A stretch of 64,000 nt of DNA from Membranipora membranacea (lineage: Eukaryota > Bryozoa > Gymnolaemata > Cheilostomatida > Membraniporidae): positions 12,400,001 to 12,464,000 of the forward strand of contig OU612068.1 in the NCBI GenBank assembly GCA_914767715.1, read 5' to 3'. Under the pieces are notes generated by a model. That model saw only the letters and a list, made by a program, of their open reading frames with translations, had not been told where the DNA came from and made no database searches. Of this stretch, positions 31,854 through 44,400 are shown piece by piece. Positions within the stretch are counted from its first letter, which is position 1. Every line of letters starts with the position of its first letter. A program made the position numbers and the translations under genes.

Positions 31854-33533
31854 GCCGAGATCAAAAAATAGATTCGCTTCAAACCTACCTCATAGGGAGG
31901 AACAACTCCTGGTCATCTCGAATCTGCAAACCGTTTGGCTCTGCGGCTTTTCACTCTCCGTCAGCGTCCGTTTCAATTAGGGTCACTTTTGCTAAAAAAA
32001 AACATGCCAAACGGCAGCATTGAAAAATAAAAACTCTGTTGGATTCTTATCAAACTCCGATCAGTTCAAGCTCTTATTGGCCTCATTCAAACTGCAGAAT
32101 ATTGGAATCCTCTGATTAACTGGTGGGTCATAACGCTGACTTGAAGTTTCAAAAATTATACCAAGGGAGGGTATCACGGTTTTTTTTTCGCCGAGATCAA
32201 AAAATAGATTCGCTTCAAACCTACCTCATAGGGAGGAGCAACTCCTGCTCATCTCGAATCTGCAAACCGTTTGGCTCTGCGGCTTTTCACTCTCCGTCAG
32301 CGTCCGTTTTAATTAGGGTCACTTTTGCTAAAAACAAAACATGCCAAACGGCAGCATTGAAAAATTAAAACTCTGTTGGATTCTTATCAAACTCCGACCA
32401 GTTCAAGCGCTTATTGGCCTCATTCAAACCGCAAAATATTGGAGTCCTCTGATTAACTGGTGGGTCATAACGCTGACTTGAAGTTTCAAATATTATACCA
32501 AGAGAGGGTATCACGGTTTTTTTTCGCCGAGATCAAAAAATAGATTCGCTTCAAACCTACCTCATAGGGAGGAGCAACTCTTGGTCATCTCGAATCTGCA
32601 AACCGTTTGGCTCTGCGGCTCTTCACTCTCCGTCAGTGTCTGTTTTAATTAGGGTCACTTTTGCTAAAAAAAAAACATGCCAAACGGCAGCATTGAAAAA
32701 TTAAAACTCTGTTGGATTCTAATCAAACTCCGACCAGTTCAAGCTCTTATTGGCCTCATTCAAACTGCAGAATATTGGAATCCTCTGATTAACTGGTGGG
32801 TCACAACGCCGACTTGAAGTTTCAAAAATTATACCAAGGGAGGGTATCACGGTTTTTTTTCGCCGGGATCAAAAAATAGATTTGCTTCAAACCTACCTCA
32901 TAGGGAGGAGCAACTCCTGCTCATCTCGAATCTGCAAACCGTTTGGCTCTGCGGCTTTTCACTCTCCGTCAGTGTCCGTTTTAATTAGGGTCACTTTTGC
33001 TAAAAACAAAACATGCCAAACGGCAGCATTGAAAAATTAAAACTCTGTTGGATTCTTTTCAAACTCCGACCAGTTCAAGCTCTTATTGGCCTCATTCAAA
33101 CTGCAGAATATTGGAATCCTCTGATTAACTGGTGGGTCATAACGCTGACTTGAAGTTTCAAAAATTATACCAAGGGAGGGTATCACGGTCTTTTTTCGCC
33201 GAGATCAAAAAATAGATTCGCTTCAAACCTACCTCATAGGGAGGGGCAACTCCTGGTCATCTCGAATCTGCAAACCGTTTGGCTCTGCGGCTTTTCACTC
33301 TCCGTCAGTGTCCGTTTTAATTAGGGTCACTTTTGCTAAAAAAAAAACATGCCAAACGGCAGCATTGAAAAATTAAAAGTCTGTTGGATTCTTATCAAAC
33401 TCCGACCAGTTCAAGCTCTTATTGGCCTCATTCAAACCGCAGAATATTGGAATCCTCTGATTAACTGGTGGGTCATAATGCTGACTTGAAGTTTAAAAAA
33501 TTATACCAAGGGAGGGTATCACGGTTTTTTTTC
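31854..33533 (+). repeat. HOR B, full copy 5 with an altered last monomer
   Basis: a-d are typical, though b has CATTGAAAAATT in place of CATTGAACAATT. The final monomer (33198) keeps the GGTCTTTTTTC junction of e but has CTACCTCATAGGGAGGGGC and GGTCACTTTT instead of the e markers. HOR B stops here. Confidence 0.85.
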
Positions 33534-34203
33534 GCCGAGATCAAAAAATAGATTCGCTTCAAACCTACCTCATAGGGAGAAGCAACTCCTGCTCATCTCG
33601 AATCTGCAAACCGTTTGGCTCTGCGGCTTTTCACTCTCCGTCAGCGTCCGTTTTAATTAGGGTTACTTTTGCTAAAAAAAAACATGCCAAACGGCAGCAT
33701 TGAAAAATTAAACTCTGTTGGATTCTTATCACACTCCGACCAGTTCAAGCTCTTATTGGCCTCATTCAAACTGCAGAATATTGGAATCCTCTGATTAACT
33801 GGTGGTTCATAACGCTGACTTGAAGTTTCAAAAATTATACCAAGGGAGGGTATCACGGTTTTTTTTCGCCGAGATCAAAAAATAGATTCGCTTCAAACCT
33901 ACCTCATAGGGAGGAGCAACTCCTGCTCATCTCGAATCTGCAAACCGTTTGGCTCTGCGGCTTTTCACTCTCCGTCAGCGTCCGTTTTAATTAGCGTCAC
34001 TTTTGCTAAAAAAAAAACATGCCAAACGGCAGCATTGAAAAATAAAAACTCTGTTGGATTCTTATCAAACTCCGACCAGTTCAAGCTCTTATTGGCCTCA
34101 TTCAAACTGCAGAATATTGGAATCCTCTGATTAACTGGTGGGTCATAACGCTGACTTGAAGTTTCAAAAATTATACCAAGGGAGGGTATCAAGGTTTTTT
34201 TTC
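33534..34203 (+). repeat. Dimeric HOR D, copy 1 (p-q, 670 bp)
   Basis: p (33534) has TTATCACACTCC and ACTGGTGGTTCATAAC. q (33868) has the near-consensus middle and a junction TATCAAGG. In this first copy p lacks the ACTAGATTTGC marker of later copies, and it has GGGTTACTTT. Confidence 0.85.
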
Positions 34204-34875
34204 GCCGAGATCAAAAACTAGATTTGCTTCAAACCTACCTCATAGGGAGGAGCAACTCCTGGTCATCTCGAATCTGCAAACCGTTTGGCTCTGCGGCTTT
34301 TCACTCTCCGTCAGTGTCCGTTTTAATTAGGGTCACTTTTGCTAAAAAAAAACATGCCAAACGGCAGCATTGAAAAATAAAAACTCTGTTGGATTCTTAT
34401 CACACTCCGACCAGTTCAAGCTCTTATTGGCCTCATTCAAACTGCAGAATATTGGAATCCTCTGATTAACTGGTGGTTCATAACGCTGACTTGAAGTTTC
34501 AAAAATTATACCAAGGGAGGGTATCACGGTTTTTTTTCGCCGAGATCAAAAAATAGATTCGCTTCAAACCTACCTCATAGGGAGGAGCAACTCCTGCTCA
34601 TCTCGAATCTGCAAACCGTTTGGCTCTGCGGCTTTTCACTCTCCGTCAGCGTCCGTTTTAATTAGGGTCACTTTTGCTAAATAAAAAAACATGCCAAACG
34701 GCAGCATTGAAAAATAAAAACTCTGTTGGATTCTTATCAAACTCCGACCAGTTCAAGCTCTTATTGGCCTCATTCAAACTGCAGAATATTGGAATCCTCT
34801 GATTAACTCGTGGGTCATAACGCTGACTTGAAGTTTCAAAAATTATACCAAGGGAGGGTATCAAGGGTTTTTTTC
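34204..34875 (+). repeat. Dimeric HOR D, copy 2 (672 bp)
   Basis: p (34204) has AAAAACTAGATTTGC, TTATCACACTCC and GGTGGTTCAT. q (34539) has CTAAATAAAAAAAC, TTAACTCGTGGG and TATCAAGGG at its end. Confidence 0.85.
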
Positions 34876-35544
34876 GCCGAGATCAAAAACTAGATTTGCT
34901 TCAAACCTACCTCATAGGGAGGAGCAACTCCTGGTCATCTCGAATCTGCAAACCGTTTGGCTCTGCGGCTTTTCACTCTCCGTCAGTGTCCGTTTTAATT
35001 AGGGTCACTTTTGCTAAAAAAAACATGCCAAACGGCAGCATTGAAAAATAAAAACTCTGTTGGATTCTTATCACACTCCGACCAGTTCAAGCTCTTATTG
35101 GCCTCATTCAAACTGCAGAATATTGGAATCCTCTGATTAACTGGTGGTTCATAACGCTGACTTGAAGTTTCAAAAATTATACCAAGGGAGGGTATCACGG
35201 TTTTTTTTCGCCGAGATCAAAAAATAGATTCGCTTCAAACCTACCTCATAGGGAGGAGCAACTCCTGCTCATCTCGAATCTGCAAACCGTTTGGCTCTGC
35301 GGCTTTTCACTCTCCGTCAGCGTCCGTTTTAATTAGGGGCACTTTTGCTAAAAAAAAACATGCCAAACGGCAGCATTGAAAAATAAAAACTCTGTTGGAT
35401 TCTTATCAAACTCCGACCAGTTCAAGCTCTTATTGGCCTCATTCAAACTGCAGAATATTGGAATCTTCTGATTAACTGGTGGGTCATAACGCTGACTTGA
35501 AAGTTCAAAAATTATACCAAGGGAGGGTATCACGGTTTTTTTTC
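34876..35544 (+). repeat. Dimeric HOR D, copy 3 (669 bp)
   Basis: p (34876) repeats AAAAACTAGATTTGC, CACACTCC and GGTGGTTCAT. q (35210) has TTAGGGGCAC and GGAATCTTCTG, which are also found in the last monomer of the following HOR F units. This q may be a founder of that position. Confidence 0.8.
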
Positions 35545-35879
35545 GCCGAAATTAAAAAATAGATTCGCTTCAAACCTACCTCATAGGGAGGAGCAACTCC
35601 TGCTCATGTCGAATCTGCAAACCGTTTGGCTCTGCGGCTTTTCACTCTCCGTCAGTGTCCGTTTTAATTAGGGTCACTTTTGCTAAAAAAAAACATGCGA
35701 AATGGCAGCATTGAAAAATTAAAACTTTGTTGGATTCTTATCAAACTTCGCCCAGTTCAAGCTCTTATTGGCCTCATTCAAACTGCAGAATATTGGAATC
35801 TTCTGATTAACTGGTGGGTCATAACGCTGACTTGAAGTTTCAAAAATCATACCAAGGGAGGGTATCAAGGTTTTTTCTC
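35545..35879 (+). repeat. Lead-in monomer to HOR F, 3' part matches f6
   Basis: The 5' part is private (GAAATTAAAAAATAG, CTCATGTCG, GCGAAATGGC). From about monomer position 203 it matches f6 of the next HOR: AACTTCGCCCAG and GGAATCTTCTG, then the TATCAAGGTTTTTTCTCG junction. Confidence 0.75.
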
Positions 35880-37891
35880 GCCGAGATCAAAAAATAGATT
35901 CGCTTCAAACCTACCTCATAGGGAGGAGCAACTCCTGCTCATCTCGAATCTGCAAACCGTTTGGCTCTGCGGCTTTTCACTCTCCGTCAGTGTCCGTTTT
36001 AAATAGGGTCACTTTTGCTAAAAAAAAACATGCAGAACGGCAGCATTGAAAAATTAAAACTCTGTTGGATTCTTATCAAACTCCGACCAGTTCAAGCTCT
36101 TATTGGCCTCATTCAAACTGCAGAATATTGGAATCCTCTGATTTACTGGTGGGTCATAACGCTGACTTGAAGTTTCAAAAATCATACCAAGGGAGGGTAT
36201 CAAGGTTTTTTCTCGCCGAGATCAAAAAATAGATTCGCTTCAAACCTACCTCATAGGGAGGAGCAACTCCTGCTCATCTCGAATCTGCAAACCGTTTGGC
36301 TCTGCGGCTTTTCACTCTCCGTCAGTGTCCGTTTTAAATAGGGTCACTTTTGCTAAAAAACAACATGCAGAACGGCAGCATTGAAAAATTAAAACTCTGT
36401 TGGATTCTTATCAAACTCCGACCAGTTCAAGCTCTTATTGGCCTCATTCAAACCGCAGAATATTGGAATCCTCTGATTAACTGGTGGGCCATAACGCTGA
36501 CTTGAAGTTTCAAAAATTATACCAAGGGAGGGTATCACGGTTTTTTTTTTCGCCGAGATCAAAAAATAGATTCGCTTCAAACCTACCTCATAGGGAGGAG
36601 CCACTCCTGGTCATCTCGAATCTGCAAACCGTTTGGCTCTGCGGCTTTTCACTCTCCGTCAGTGTCCGTTTTAATTAGGGTCACTTTTGCTAACAAAAAA
36701 CATGCCAAACGGCAGCAATGAAAAATAAAAACTCTGTTGGATTCTTATCAAACTCCGACCAGTTCAAGCTCTTAATGGCCTCATTCAAACTGCAGAATAT
36801 TGGAATCCTCTGATTAACTGGTGGGTCATAACGCTGACTTGAAGTTTCAAAAATTATACCAAGGGAGGGTATCACGGTTTTTTTTAACCGGGATCAAAAA
36901 ATAGATTCGCTTCAAACCTACCTCATAGGGAGGAGCAACTCCTGCTCATCTCGAATCTGCAAACCGTTTGGCTCTGCGGCTTTTCACTCTACGTCAGCGT
37001 CCGTTTTAATTAGGGTCACTTTTGCTAAAAAAAAAACATGCCAAACGGCAGCACTAAAAAATAAAAACTCTGTTGGATTCTTATCATACTCCGACCAGTT
37101 CAAGCTCTTATTGGCCTCATTCAAACTGCAGAATATTGGAATCCTCTGATTAACTGGTGGGTCATAACGCTGACTTAAAGTTTCAAAAATTATACCAAGG
37201 GAGAGTATCACGGTTTTTTTTCGCCGAGATCAAAAAATAGATTCGTTTCAAACCTACCTCATAGGGAGGAGCAACTCCTGCTCATCTCAAATCTGCAAAC
37301 CGTTTGGCTCTGCGGCTTTTCACTCTCCGTCAGTGTCCGTTTTAATTAGGGTCACTTTTGCTAAAAAAAACATGCCAAACGGCAGCATTGAAAAATTAAA
37401 ACTCTGTTGGATTCTTATCAAACTCTGACCAGTTCAAGCTCTTATTGGCCTCATTCAAACTGCAGAATATTGGAATCCTCTGATTAACTGGTGGTTCATA
37501 ACGCTGACTTGAAGTTTCAAAAATTATACCAAGGGAGGGTATCACGGTTTTTTTTCGCCGAGATCAAAAAATAGATTCGCTTCAAACCTACCTCATAGGG
37601 AGGAGCAACTCCTGCTCATCTCGAAATTGCAAACCGTTTGGCTCTGCGGCTTTTCACTCTCCGTCAGCGTCCGGTTTAATTAGGGGCACTTTTGCTAAAA
37701 AAAAACATGCCAAACGGCAGCATTGAAAAATAAAAACTCTGTTGGATTCTTATCAAACTTCGCCCAGTTCAAGCTCTTATTGGCCTCATTCAAACTGCAG
37801 AATATTGGAATCTTCTGATTAACTGGTGGCTCATAACGCTGACTTGAAGTTTCAAAAATCATACCAAGGGAGGGTATCAAGGTTTTTTCTC
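35880..37891 (+). repeat. Six-monomer HOR F, copy 1 (2012 bp)
   Basis: f1 (35880) and f2 (36215) have GTTTTAAATAGGG and CATGCAGAACGG. f1 also has TGATTTACTGG, and f2 also has GGGCCATAAC. f3 (36552) has GAGCCACTCC, CTAACAAAAAAC and GCAGCAATG. f4 (36887) has an AACCG junction, CTCTACGTCAG and GCAGCACTAAAAAATA. f5 (37223) has GATTCGTTTC, CTCTGACC and GGTGGTTCAT. f6 (37557) has CGAAATTGC, GTCCGGTTTAATTAGGGGC and AACTTCGCCC. Confidence 0.9.
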
Positions 37892-39902
37892 GCCGAGATC
37901 AAAAAATAGATTCGCTTCAAACCTACCTCATAGGGAGGAGCAACTCCTGTTCATCTCGAATCTGCAAACCGTTTGGCTCTGCGGCTTTTCACTCTCCGTC
38001 AGTGTCCGTTTTAAATAGGGTCACTTTTGCTAAAAAAAAACATGCAGAACGGCAGCATTGAAAAATTAAAACTCTGTTGGATTCTTATCAAACTCCGACC
38101 AGTTCAAGCTCTTATTGGCCTCATTCAAACTGCAGAATATTGGAATCCTCTGATTTACTGGTGGGTCATAACGCTGACTTGAAGTTTCAAAAATCATGCC
38201 AAGGGAGGGTATCAAGGTTTTTTCTCGCCGAGATCAAAAAATAGATTCGCTTCAAACCTACCTCATAGGGAGGAGCAACTCCTGCTCATCTCGAATCTGC
38301 AAACCGTTTGGCTCTGCGGCTTTTCACTCTCCGTCAGTGTCCGTTTTAAATAGGGTCACTTTTGCTAAAAAACAACATGCAGAACGGCAGCATTGAAAAA
38401 TTAAAACTCTGTTGGATTCTTATCAAACTCCGACCAGTTCAAGCTCTTATTGGCCTCATTCAAACCGCAGAATATTGGAATCCTCTGATTAACTGGTGGG
38501 CCATAACGCTGACTTGAAGTTTCAAAAATTATACCAAGGGAGGGTATCACGGTTTTTTTTTCGCCGAGATCAAAAAATAGATTCGCTTCAAACCTACCTC
38601 ATAGGGAGGAGCCACTCCTGGTCATCTCGAATCTGCAAACCGTTTGGCTCTGCGGCTTTTCACTCTCCGTCAGTGTCCGTTTTAATTAGGGTCACTTTTG
38701 CTAACAAAAAACATGCCAAACGGCAGCAATGAAAAATAAAAACTCTGTTGGATTCTTATCAAACTCCGACCAGTTCAAGCTCTTAATGGCCTCATTCAAA
38801 CTGCAGAATATTGGAATCCTCTGATTAACTGGTGGGTCATAACGCTGACTTGAAGTTTCAAAAATTATACCAAGGGAGGGTATCACGGTTTTTTTTAACC
38901 GAGATCAAAAAATAGATTCGCTTCAAACCTACCTCATAGGGAGGAGCAACTCCTGCTCATCTCGAATCTGCAAACCGTTTGGCTCTGCGGCTTTTCACTC
39001 TACGTCAGCGTCCGTTTTAATTAGGGTCACTTTTGCTAAAAAAAAAACATGCCAAACGGCAGCACTAAAAAATAAAAACTCTGTTGGATTCTTATCATAC
39101 TCCGACCAGTTCAAGCTCTTATTGGCCTCATTCAAACTGCAGAATATTGGAATCCTCTGATTAACTGGTGGGTCATAACGCTGACTTAAAGTTTCAAAAA
39201 TTATACCAAGGGAGAGTATCACGGTTTTTTTTCGCCGAGATCAAAAAATAGATTCGTTTCAAACCTACCTCATAGGGAGGAGCAACTCCTGCTCATCTCG
39301 AATCTGCAAACCGTTTGGCTCTGCGGCTTTTCACTCTCCGTCAGTGTCCGTTTTAATTAGGGTCACTTTTGCTAAAAAAAACATGCCAAACGGCAGCATT
39401 GAAAAATTAAAACTCTGTTGGATTCTTATCAAACTCTGACCAGTTCAAGCTCTTATTGGCCTCATTCAAACTGCAGAATATTGGAATCCTCTGATTAACT
39501 GGTGGTTCATAACGCTGACTTGAAGTTTCAAAAATTATACCAAGGGAGGGTATCACGGTTTTTTTTCGCCGAGATCAAAAAATAGATTCGCTTCAAACCT
39601 ACCTCATAGGGAGGAGCAACTCCTGCTCATCTCGAAATTGCAAACCGTTTGGCTCTGCGGCTTTTCACTCTCCGTCAGCGTCCGGTTTAATTAGGGGCAC
39701 TTTTGCTAAAAAAAAACATGCCAAACGGCAGCATTGAAAAATAAAAACTCTGTTGGATTCTTATCAAACTTCGCCCAGTTCAAGCTCTTATTGGCCTCAT
39801 TCAAACTGCAGAATATTGGAATCTTCTGATTAACTGGTGGGTCATAACGCTGACTTGAAGTTTCAAAAATCATACCAAGGGAGGGTATCAAGGTTTTTTC
39901 TC
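37892..39902 (+). repeat. Six-monomer HOR F, copy 2 (2011 bp)
   Basis: All six markers recur in order. Differences noticed from neighbouring copies: CTGTTCATC in f1 and CATGCCAAGGG in place of CATACCAAGGG before f2. Confidence 0.9.
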
Positions 39903-41913
39903 GCCGAGATCAAAAAATAGATTCGCTTCAAACCTACCTCATAGGGAGGAGCAACTCCTGCTCATCTCGAATCTGCAAACCGTTTGGCTCTGCGGCTTTT
40001 CACTCTCCGTCAGTGTCCGTTTTAAATAGGGTCACTTTTGCTAAAAAAAAACATGCAGAACGGCAGCATTGAAAAATTAAAACTCTGTTGGATTCTTATC
40101 AAACTCCGACCAGTTCAAGCTCTTATTGGCCTCATTCAAACTGCAGAATATTGGAATCCTCTGATTTACTGGTGGGTCATAACGCTGACTTGAAGTTTCA
40201 AAAATCATACCAAGGGAGGGTATCAAGGTTTTTTCTCGCCGAGATCAAAAAATAGATTCGCTTCAAACCTACCTCATAGGGAGGAGCAACTCCTGCTCAT
40301 CTCGAATCTGCAAACCGTTTGGCTCTGCGGCTTTTCACTCTCCGTCAGTGTCCGTTTTAAATAGGGTCACTTTTGCTAAAAAACAACATGCAGAACGGCA
40401 GCATTGAAAAATTAAAACTCTGTTGGATTCTTATCAAACTCCGACCAGTTCAAGCTCTTATTGGCCTCATTCAAACCGCAGAATATTGGAATCCTCTGAT
40501 TAACTGGTGGGCCATAACGCTGACTTGAAGTTTCAAAATTTATACCAAGGGAGGGTATCACGGTTTTTTTTTCGCCGAGATCAAAAAATAGATTCGCTTC
40601 AAACCTACCTCATAGGGAGGAGCAACTCCTGCTCATCTCGAATCTGCAAACCGTTTGGCTCTGCGGCTTTTCACTCTCCGTCAGTGTCCGTTTTAATTAG
40701 GGTCACTTTTGCTAACAAAAAACATGCCAAACGGCAGCAATGAAAAATAAAAACTCTGTTGGATTCTTATCAAACTCCGACCAGTTCAAGCTCTTAATGG
40801 CCTCATTCAAACTGCAGAATATTGGAATCCTCTGATTAACTGGTGGGTCATAACGCTGACTTGAAGTTTCAAAAATTATACCAAGGGAGGGTATCACGGT
40901 TTTTTTTAACCGAGATCAAAAAATAGATTCGCTTCAAACCTACCTCATAGGGAGGAGCAACTCCTGCTCATCTCGAATCTGCAAACCGTTTGGCTCTGCG
41001 GCTTTTCACTCTACGTCAGCGTCCGTTTTAATTAGGGTCACTTTTGCTAAAAAAAAAACATGCCAAACGGCAGCACTAAAAAATAAAAACTCTGTTGGAT
41101 TCTTATCATACTCCGACCAGTTCAAGCTCTTATTGGCCTCATTCAAACTGCAGAATATTGGAATCCTCTGATTAACTGGTGGGTCATAACGCTGACTTAA
41201 AGTTTCAAAAATTATACCAAGGGAGAGTATCACGGTTTTTTTTCGCCGAGATCAAAAAATAGATTCGTTTCAAACCTACCTCATAGGGAGGAGCAACTCC
41301 TGCTCATCTCGAATCTGCAAACCGTTTGGCTCTGCGGCTTTTCACTCTCCGTCAGTGTCCGTTTTAATTAGGGTCACTTTTGCTAAAAAAAACATGCCAA
41401 ACGGCAGCATTGAAAAATTAAAACTCTGTTGGATTCTTATCAAACTCTGACCAGTTCAAGCTCTTATTGGCCTCATTCAAACTGCAGAATATTGGAATCC
41501 TCTGATTAACTGGTGGTTCATAACGCTGACTTGAAGTTTCAAAAATTATACCAAGGAAGGGTATCACGGTTTTTTTTCGCCGAGATCAAAAAATAGATTC
41601 GCTTCAAACCTACCTCATAGGGAGGAGCAACTCCTGCTCATCTCGAAATTGCAAACCGTTTGGCTCTGCGGCTTTTCACTCTCCGTCAGCGTCCGGTTTA
41701 ATTAGGGGCACTTTTGCTAAAAAAAAACATGCCAAACGGCAGCATTGAAAAATAAAAACTCTGTTGGATTCTTATCAAACTTCGCCCAGTTCAAGCTCTT
41801 ATTGGCCTCATTCAAACTGCAGAATATTGGAATCTTCTGATTAACTGGTGGGTCATAACGCTGACTTGAAGTTTCAAAAATCATACCAAGGGAGGGTATC
41901 AAGGTTTTTTCTC
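39903..41913 (+). repeat. Six-monomer HOR F, copy 3 with a patch in f3
   Basis: Same order and spacing. In f3 the 5' part reads GAGCAACTCCTGCTC instead of GAGCCACTCCTGGTC, and just upstream AAAATTTATACC replaces AAAAATTATACC, while the 3' part keeps the f3 markers CTAACAAAAAAC and GCAGCAATG. Confidence 0.9.
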
Positions 41914-43589
41914 GCCGAGATCAAAAAATAGATTCGCTTCAAACCTACCTCATAGGGAGGAGCAACTCCTGCTCATCTCGAATCTGCAAACCGTTTGGCT
42001 CTGCGGCTTTTCACTCTCCGTCAGTGTCCGTTTTAAATAGGGTCACTTTTGCTAAAAAAAAACATGCAGAACGGCAGCATTGAAAAATTAAAACTCTGTT
42101 GGATTCTTATCAAACTCCGACCAGTTCAAGCTCTTATTGGCCTCATTCAAACTGCAGAATATTGGAATCCTCTGATTTACTGGTGGGTCATAACGCTGAC
42201 TTGAAGTTTCAAAAATCATACCAAGGGAGGGTATCAAGGTTTTTTCTCGCCGAGATCAAAAAATAGATTCGCTTCAAACCTACCTCATAGGGAGGAGCAA
42301 CTCCTGCTCATCTCGAATCTGCAAACCGTTTGGCTCTGCGGCTTTTCACTCTCCGTCAGTGTCCGTTTTAAATAGGGTCACTTTTGCTAAAAAACAACAT
42401 GCAGAACGGCAGCATTGAAAAATTAAAACTCTGTTGGATTCTTATCAAACTCCGACCAGTTCAAGCTCTTATTGGCCTCATTCAAACCGCAGAATATTGG
42501 AATCCTCTGATTAACTGGTGGGCCATAACGCTGACTTGAAGTTTCAAAAATTATACCAAGGGGGGGTATCACGGTTTTTTTTTCGCCGAGATCAAAAAAT
42601 AGATTCGCTTCAAACCTACCTCATAGGGAGGAGCCACTCCTGGTCATCTCGAATCTGCAAACCGTTTGGCTCTGCGGCTTTTCACTCTCCGTCAGTGTCC
42701 GTTTTAATTAGGGTCACTTTTGCTAACAAAAAACATGCCAAACGGCAGCAATGAAAAATAAAAACTCTGTTGGATTCTTATCAAACTCCGACCAGTTCAA
42801 GCTCTTAATGGCCTCATTCAAACTGCAGAATATTGGACTCCTCTGATTAACTGGTGGGTCATAACGCTGACTTGAAGTTTCAAAAATTATACCAAGGGAG
42901 GGTATCACGGTTTTTTTTAACCGAGATCAAAAAATAGATTCGCTTCAAACCTACCTCATAGGGAGGAGCAACTCCTGCTCATCTCGAATCTGCAAACCGT
43001 TTGGCTCTGCGGCTTTTCACTCTACGTCAGCGTCCGTTTTAATTAGGGTCACTTTTGCTAAAAAAAAAACATGCCAAACGGCAGCACTAAAAAATAAAAA
43101 CTCTGTTGGATTCTTATCATACTCCGACCAGTTCAAGCTCTTATTGGCCTCATTCAAACTGCAGAATATTGGAATCCTCTGATTAACTGGTGGGTCATAA
43201 CGCTGACTTAAAGTTTCAAAAATTATACCAAGGGAGAGTATCACGGTTTTTTTTTGGCGAGATCAAAAAATAGAGTCGTTTCAAACCTACCTCATAGGGA
43301 GGAGCAACTCCTGCTCATCTCGAATCTGCAAACCGTTTGGCTCTGCGGCTTTTCACTCTCCGTCAGTGTCCGTTTTAATTAGGGTCACTTTTGCTAAAAA
43401 AAACATGCCAAACGGCAGCATTGAAAAATTTAAACTCTGTTGGATTCTTATCAAACTCTGACCAGTTCAAGCTCTTATTGGCCTCATTCAAACTGCAGAA
43501 TATTGGAATCCTCTGATTAACTGGTGGTTCATAACGCTGACTTGAAGTTTCAAAAATTATACCAAGGGAGGGTGTCACGGTTTTTTTTC
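41914..43589 (+). repeat. HOR F, copy 4, truncated after f5
   Basis: f1-f5 are present at 41914, about 42249, 42585, about 42921 and 43256. The f4/f5 junction is altered (TTTTTGGCGAG). f5 has GAAAAATTTAAAC and ends in GGGTGTCACGG. f6 is replaced by a different monomer at 43590 with CGAATATGC and GTCCTTTTTAATTAG. Confidence 0.85.
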
Positions 43590-44400
43590 GCCGAGATCAA
43601 AAAATAGATTCGCTTCAAACCTACCTCATAGGGAGGAGCAACTCCTGCTCATCTCGAATATGCAAACCGTTTGGCTCTGCGGCTTTTCACTCTCCGTCAG
43701 CGTCCTTTTTAATTAGGGTCACTTTTGCTAAAAAAAACATGCCAAACGGCAGCATTGAAAAATTAAAACTCTGTTGGACTCTTATCAAACTCCGACCAGT
43801 TCAAGCTCTTATTGGCCTCATTCAAACCGCAGAATATTGGAATCCTCTGATTAACTGATGGGTCATAACGCTGACTTGAAGTTTCAAAAATTATACCAAG
43901 GGAGGGTATCAAAGTTTTTTTTCGCCGAGATCAAAAAATAGATTCGCTTCAAACCTACCTCATAGGGAGGAGCAACTCCTGCTCATCTCGAATCTGCAAA
44001 CCGTTTGGCTCTGCGGCTTTTCACTCTCCGTCAGCGTCCGTTTTAATTAGGGTCACTTTTACTAAAAAAAAACATGCCACACTGCAGCATTGAAAAATTA
44101 AAACTCTGTTGGATTCTTATCAAACTCTGACCAGTTCAAGCTCTTATTGGCCTCATTCAAACTGCAGAATATTGGAATCCTCTGATTAACTGGTGGGTCA
44201 TAACGCTGACTTGAAGTTTCAAAAATTATACCAAGGGAGGGTATCACGGTTTTTTTTCGCCGAGATCAAAAAATAGATTCGCTTCAAACCTACCTCATAG
44301 GGAGGAGCAACTCCTGCTCATCTCGAATCTGCAAACCGTTTGGCTCTGCGGCTTTTCACTCTCCGTCAGTGTCCGTTTTAATTACGGTCACTTTTGCTAA
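42585..44400 (+). repeat. Segmental duplication P, left copy (offset 5365 bp)
   Basis: This stretch, f3-f5 of HOR F plus the monomers at 43590, 43925 and the start of 44259, matches 47950-49766 in order and marker content. Shared rare states include GAAAAATTTAAAC, GGGTGTCACGG, TTGGACTC with TTAACTGATGGG, and CCACACTGC with CTCTGACC. The match ends in the monomer at 44259, after GTGCC and before position 205. Confidence 0.8.

Noticed and set aside
33534-35544. Possible assembly artefact at the dimeric block
   Set aside because: The three dimers differ from each other by private changes (GGGTTACTTT, CTCGTGGG, TTAGGGGCAC), so they are not simple duplicated assembly. Raw reads would be decisive but are not available here.
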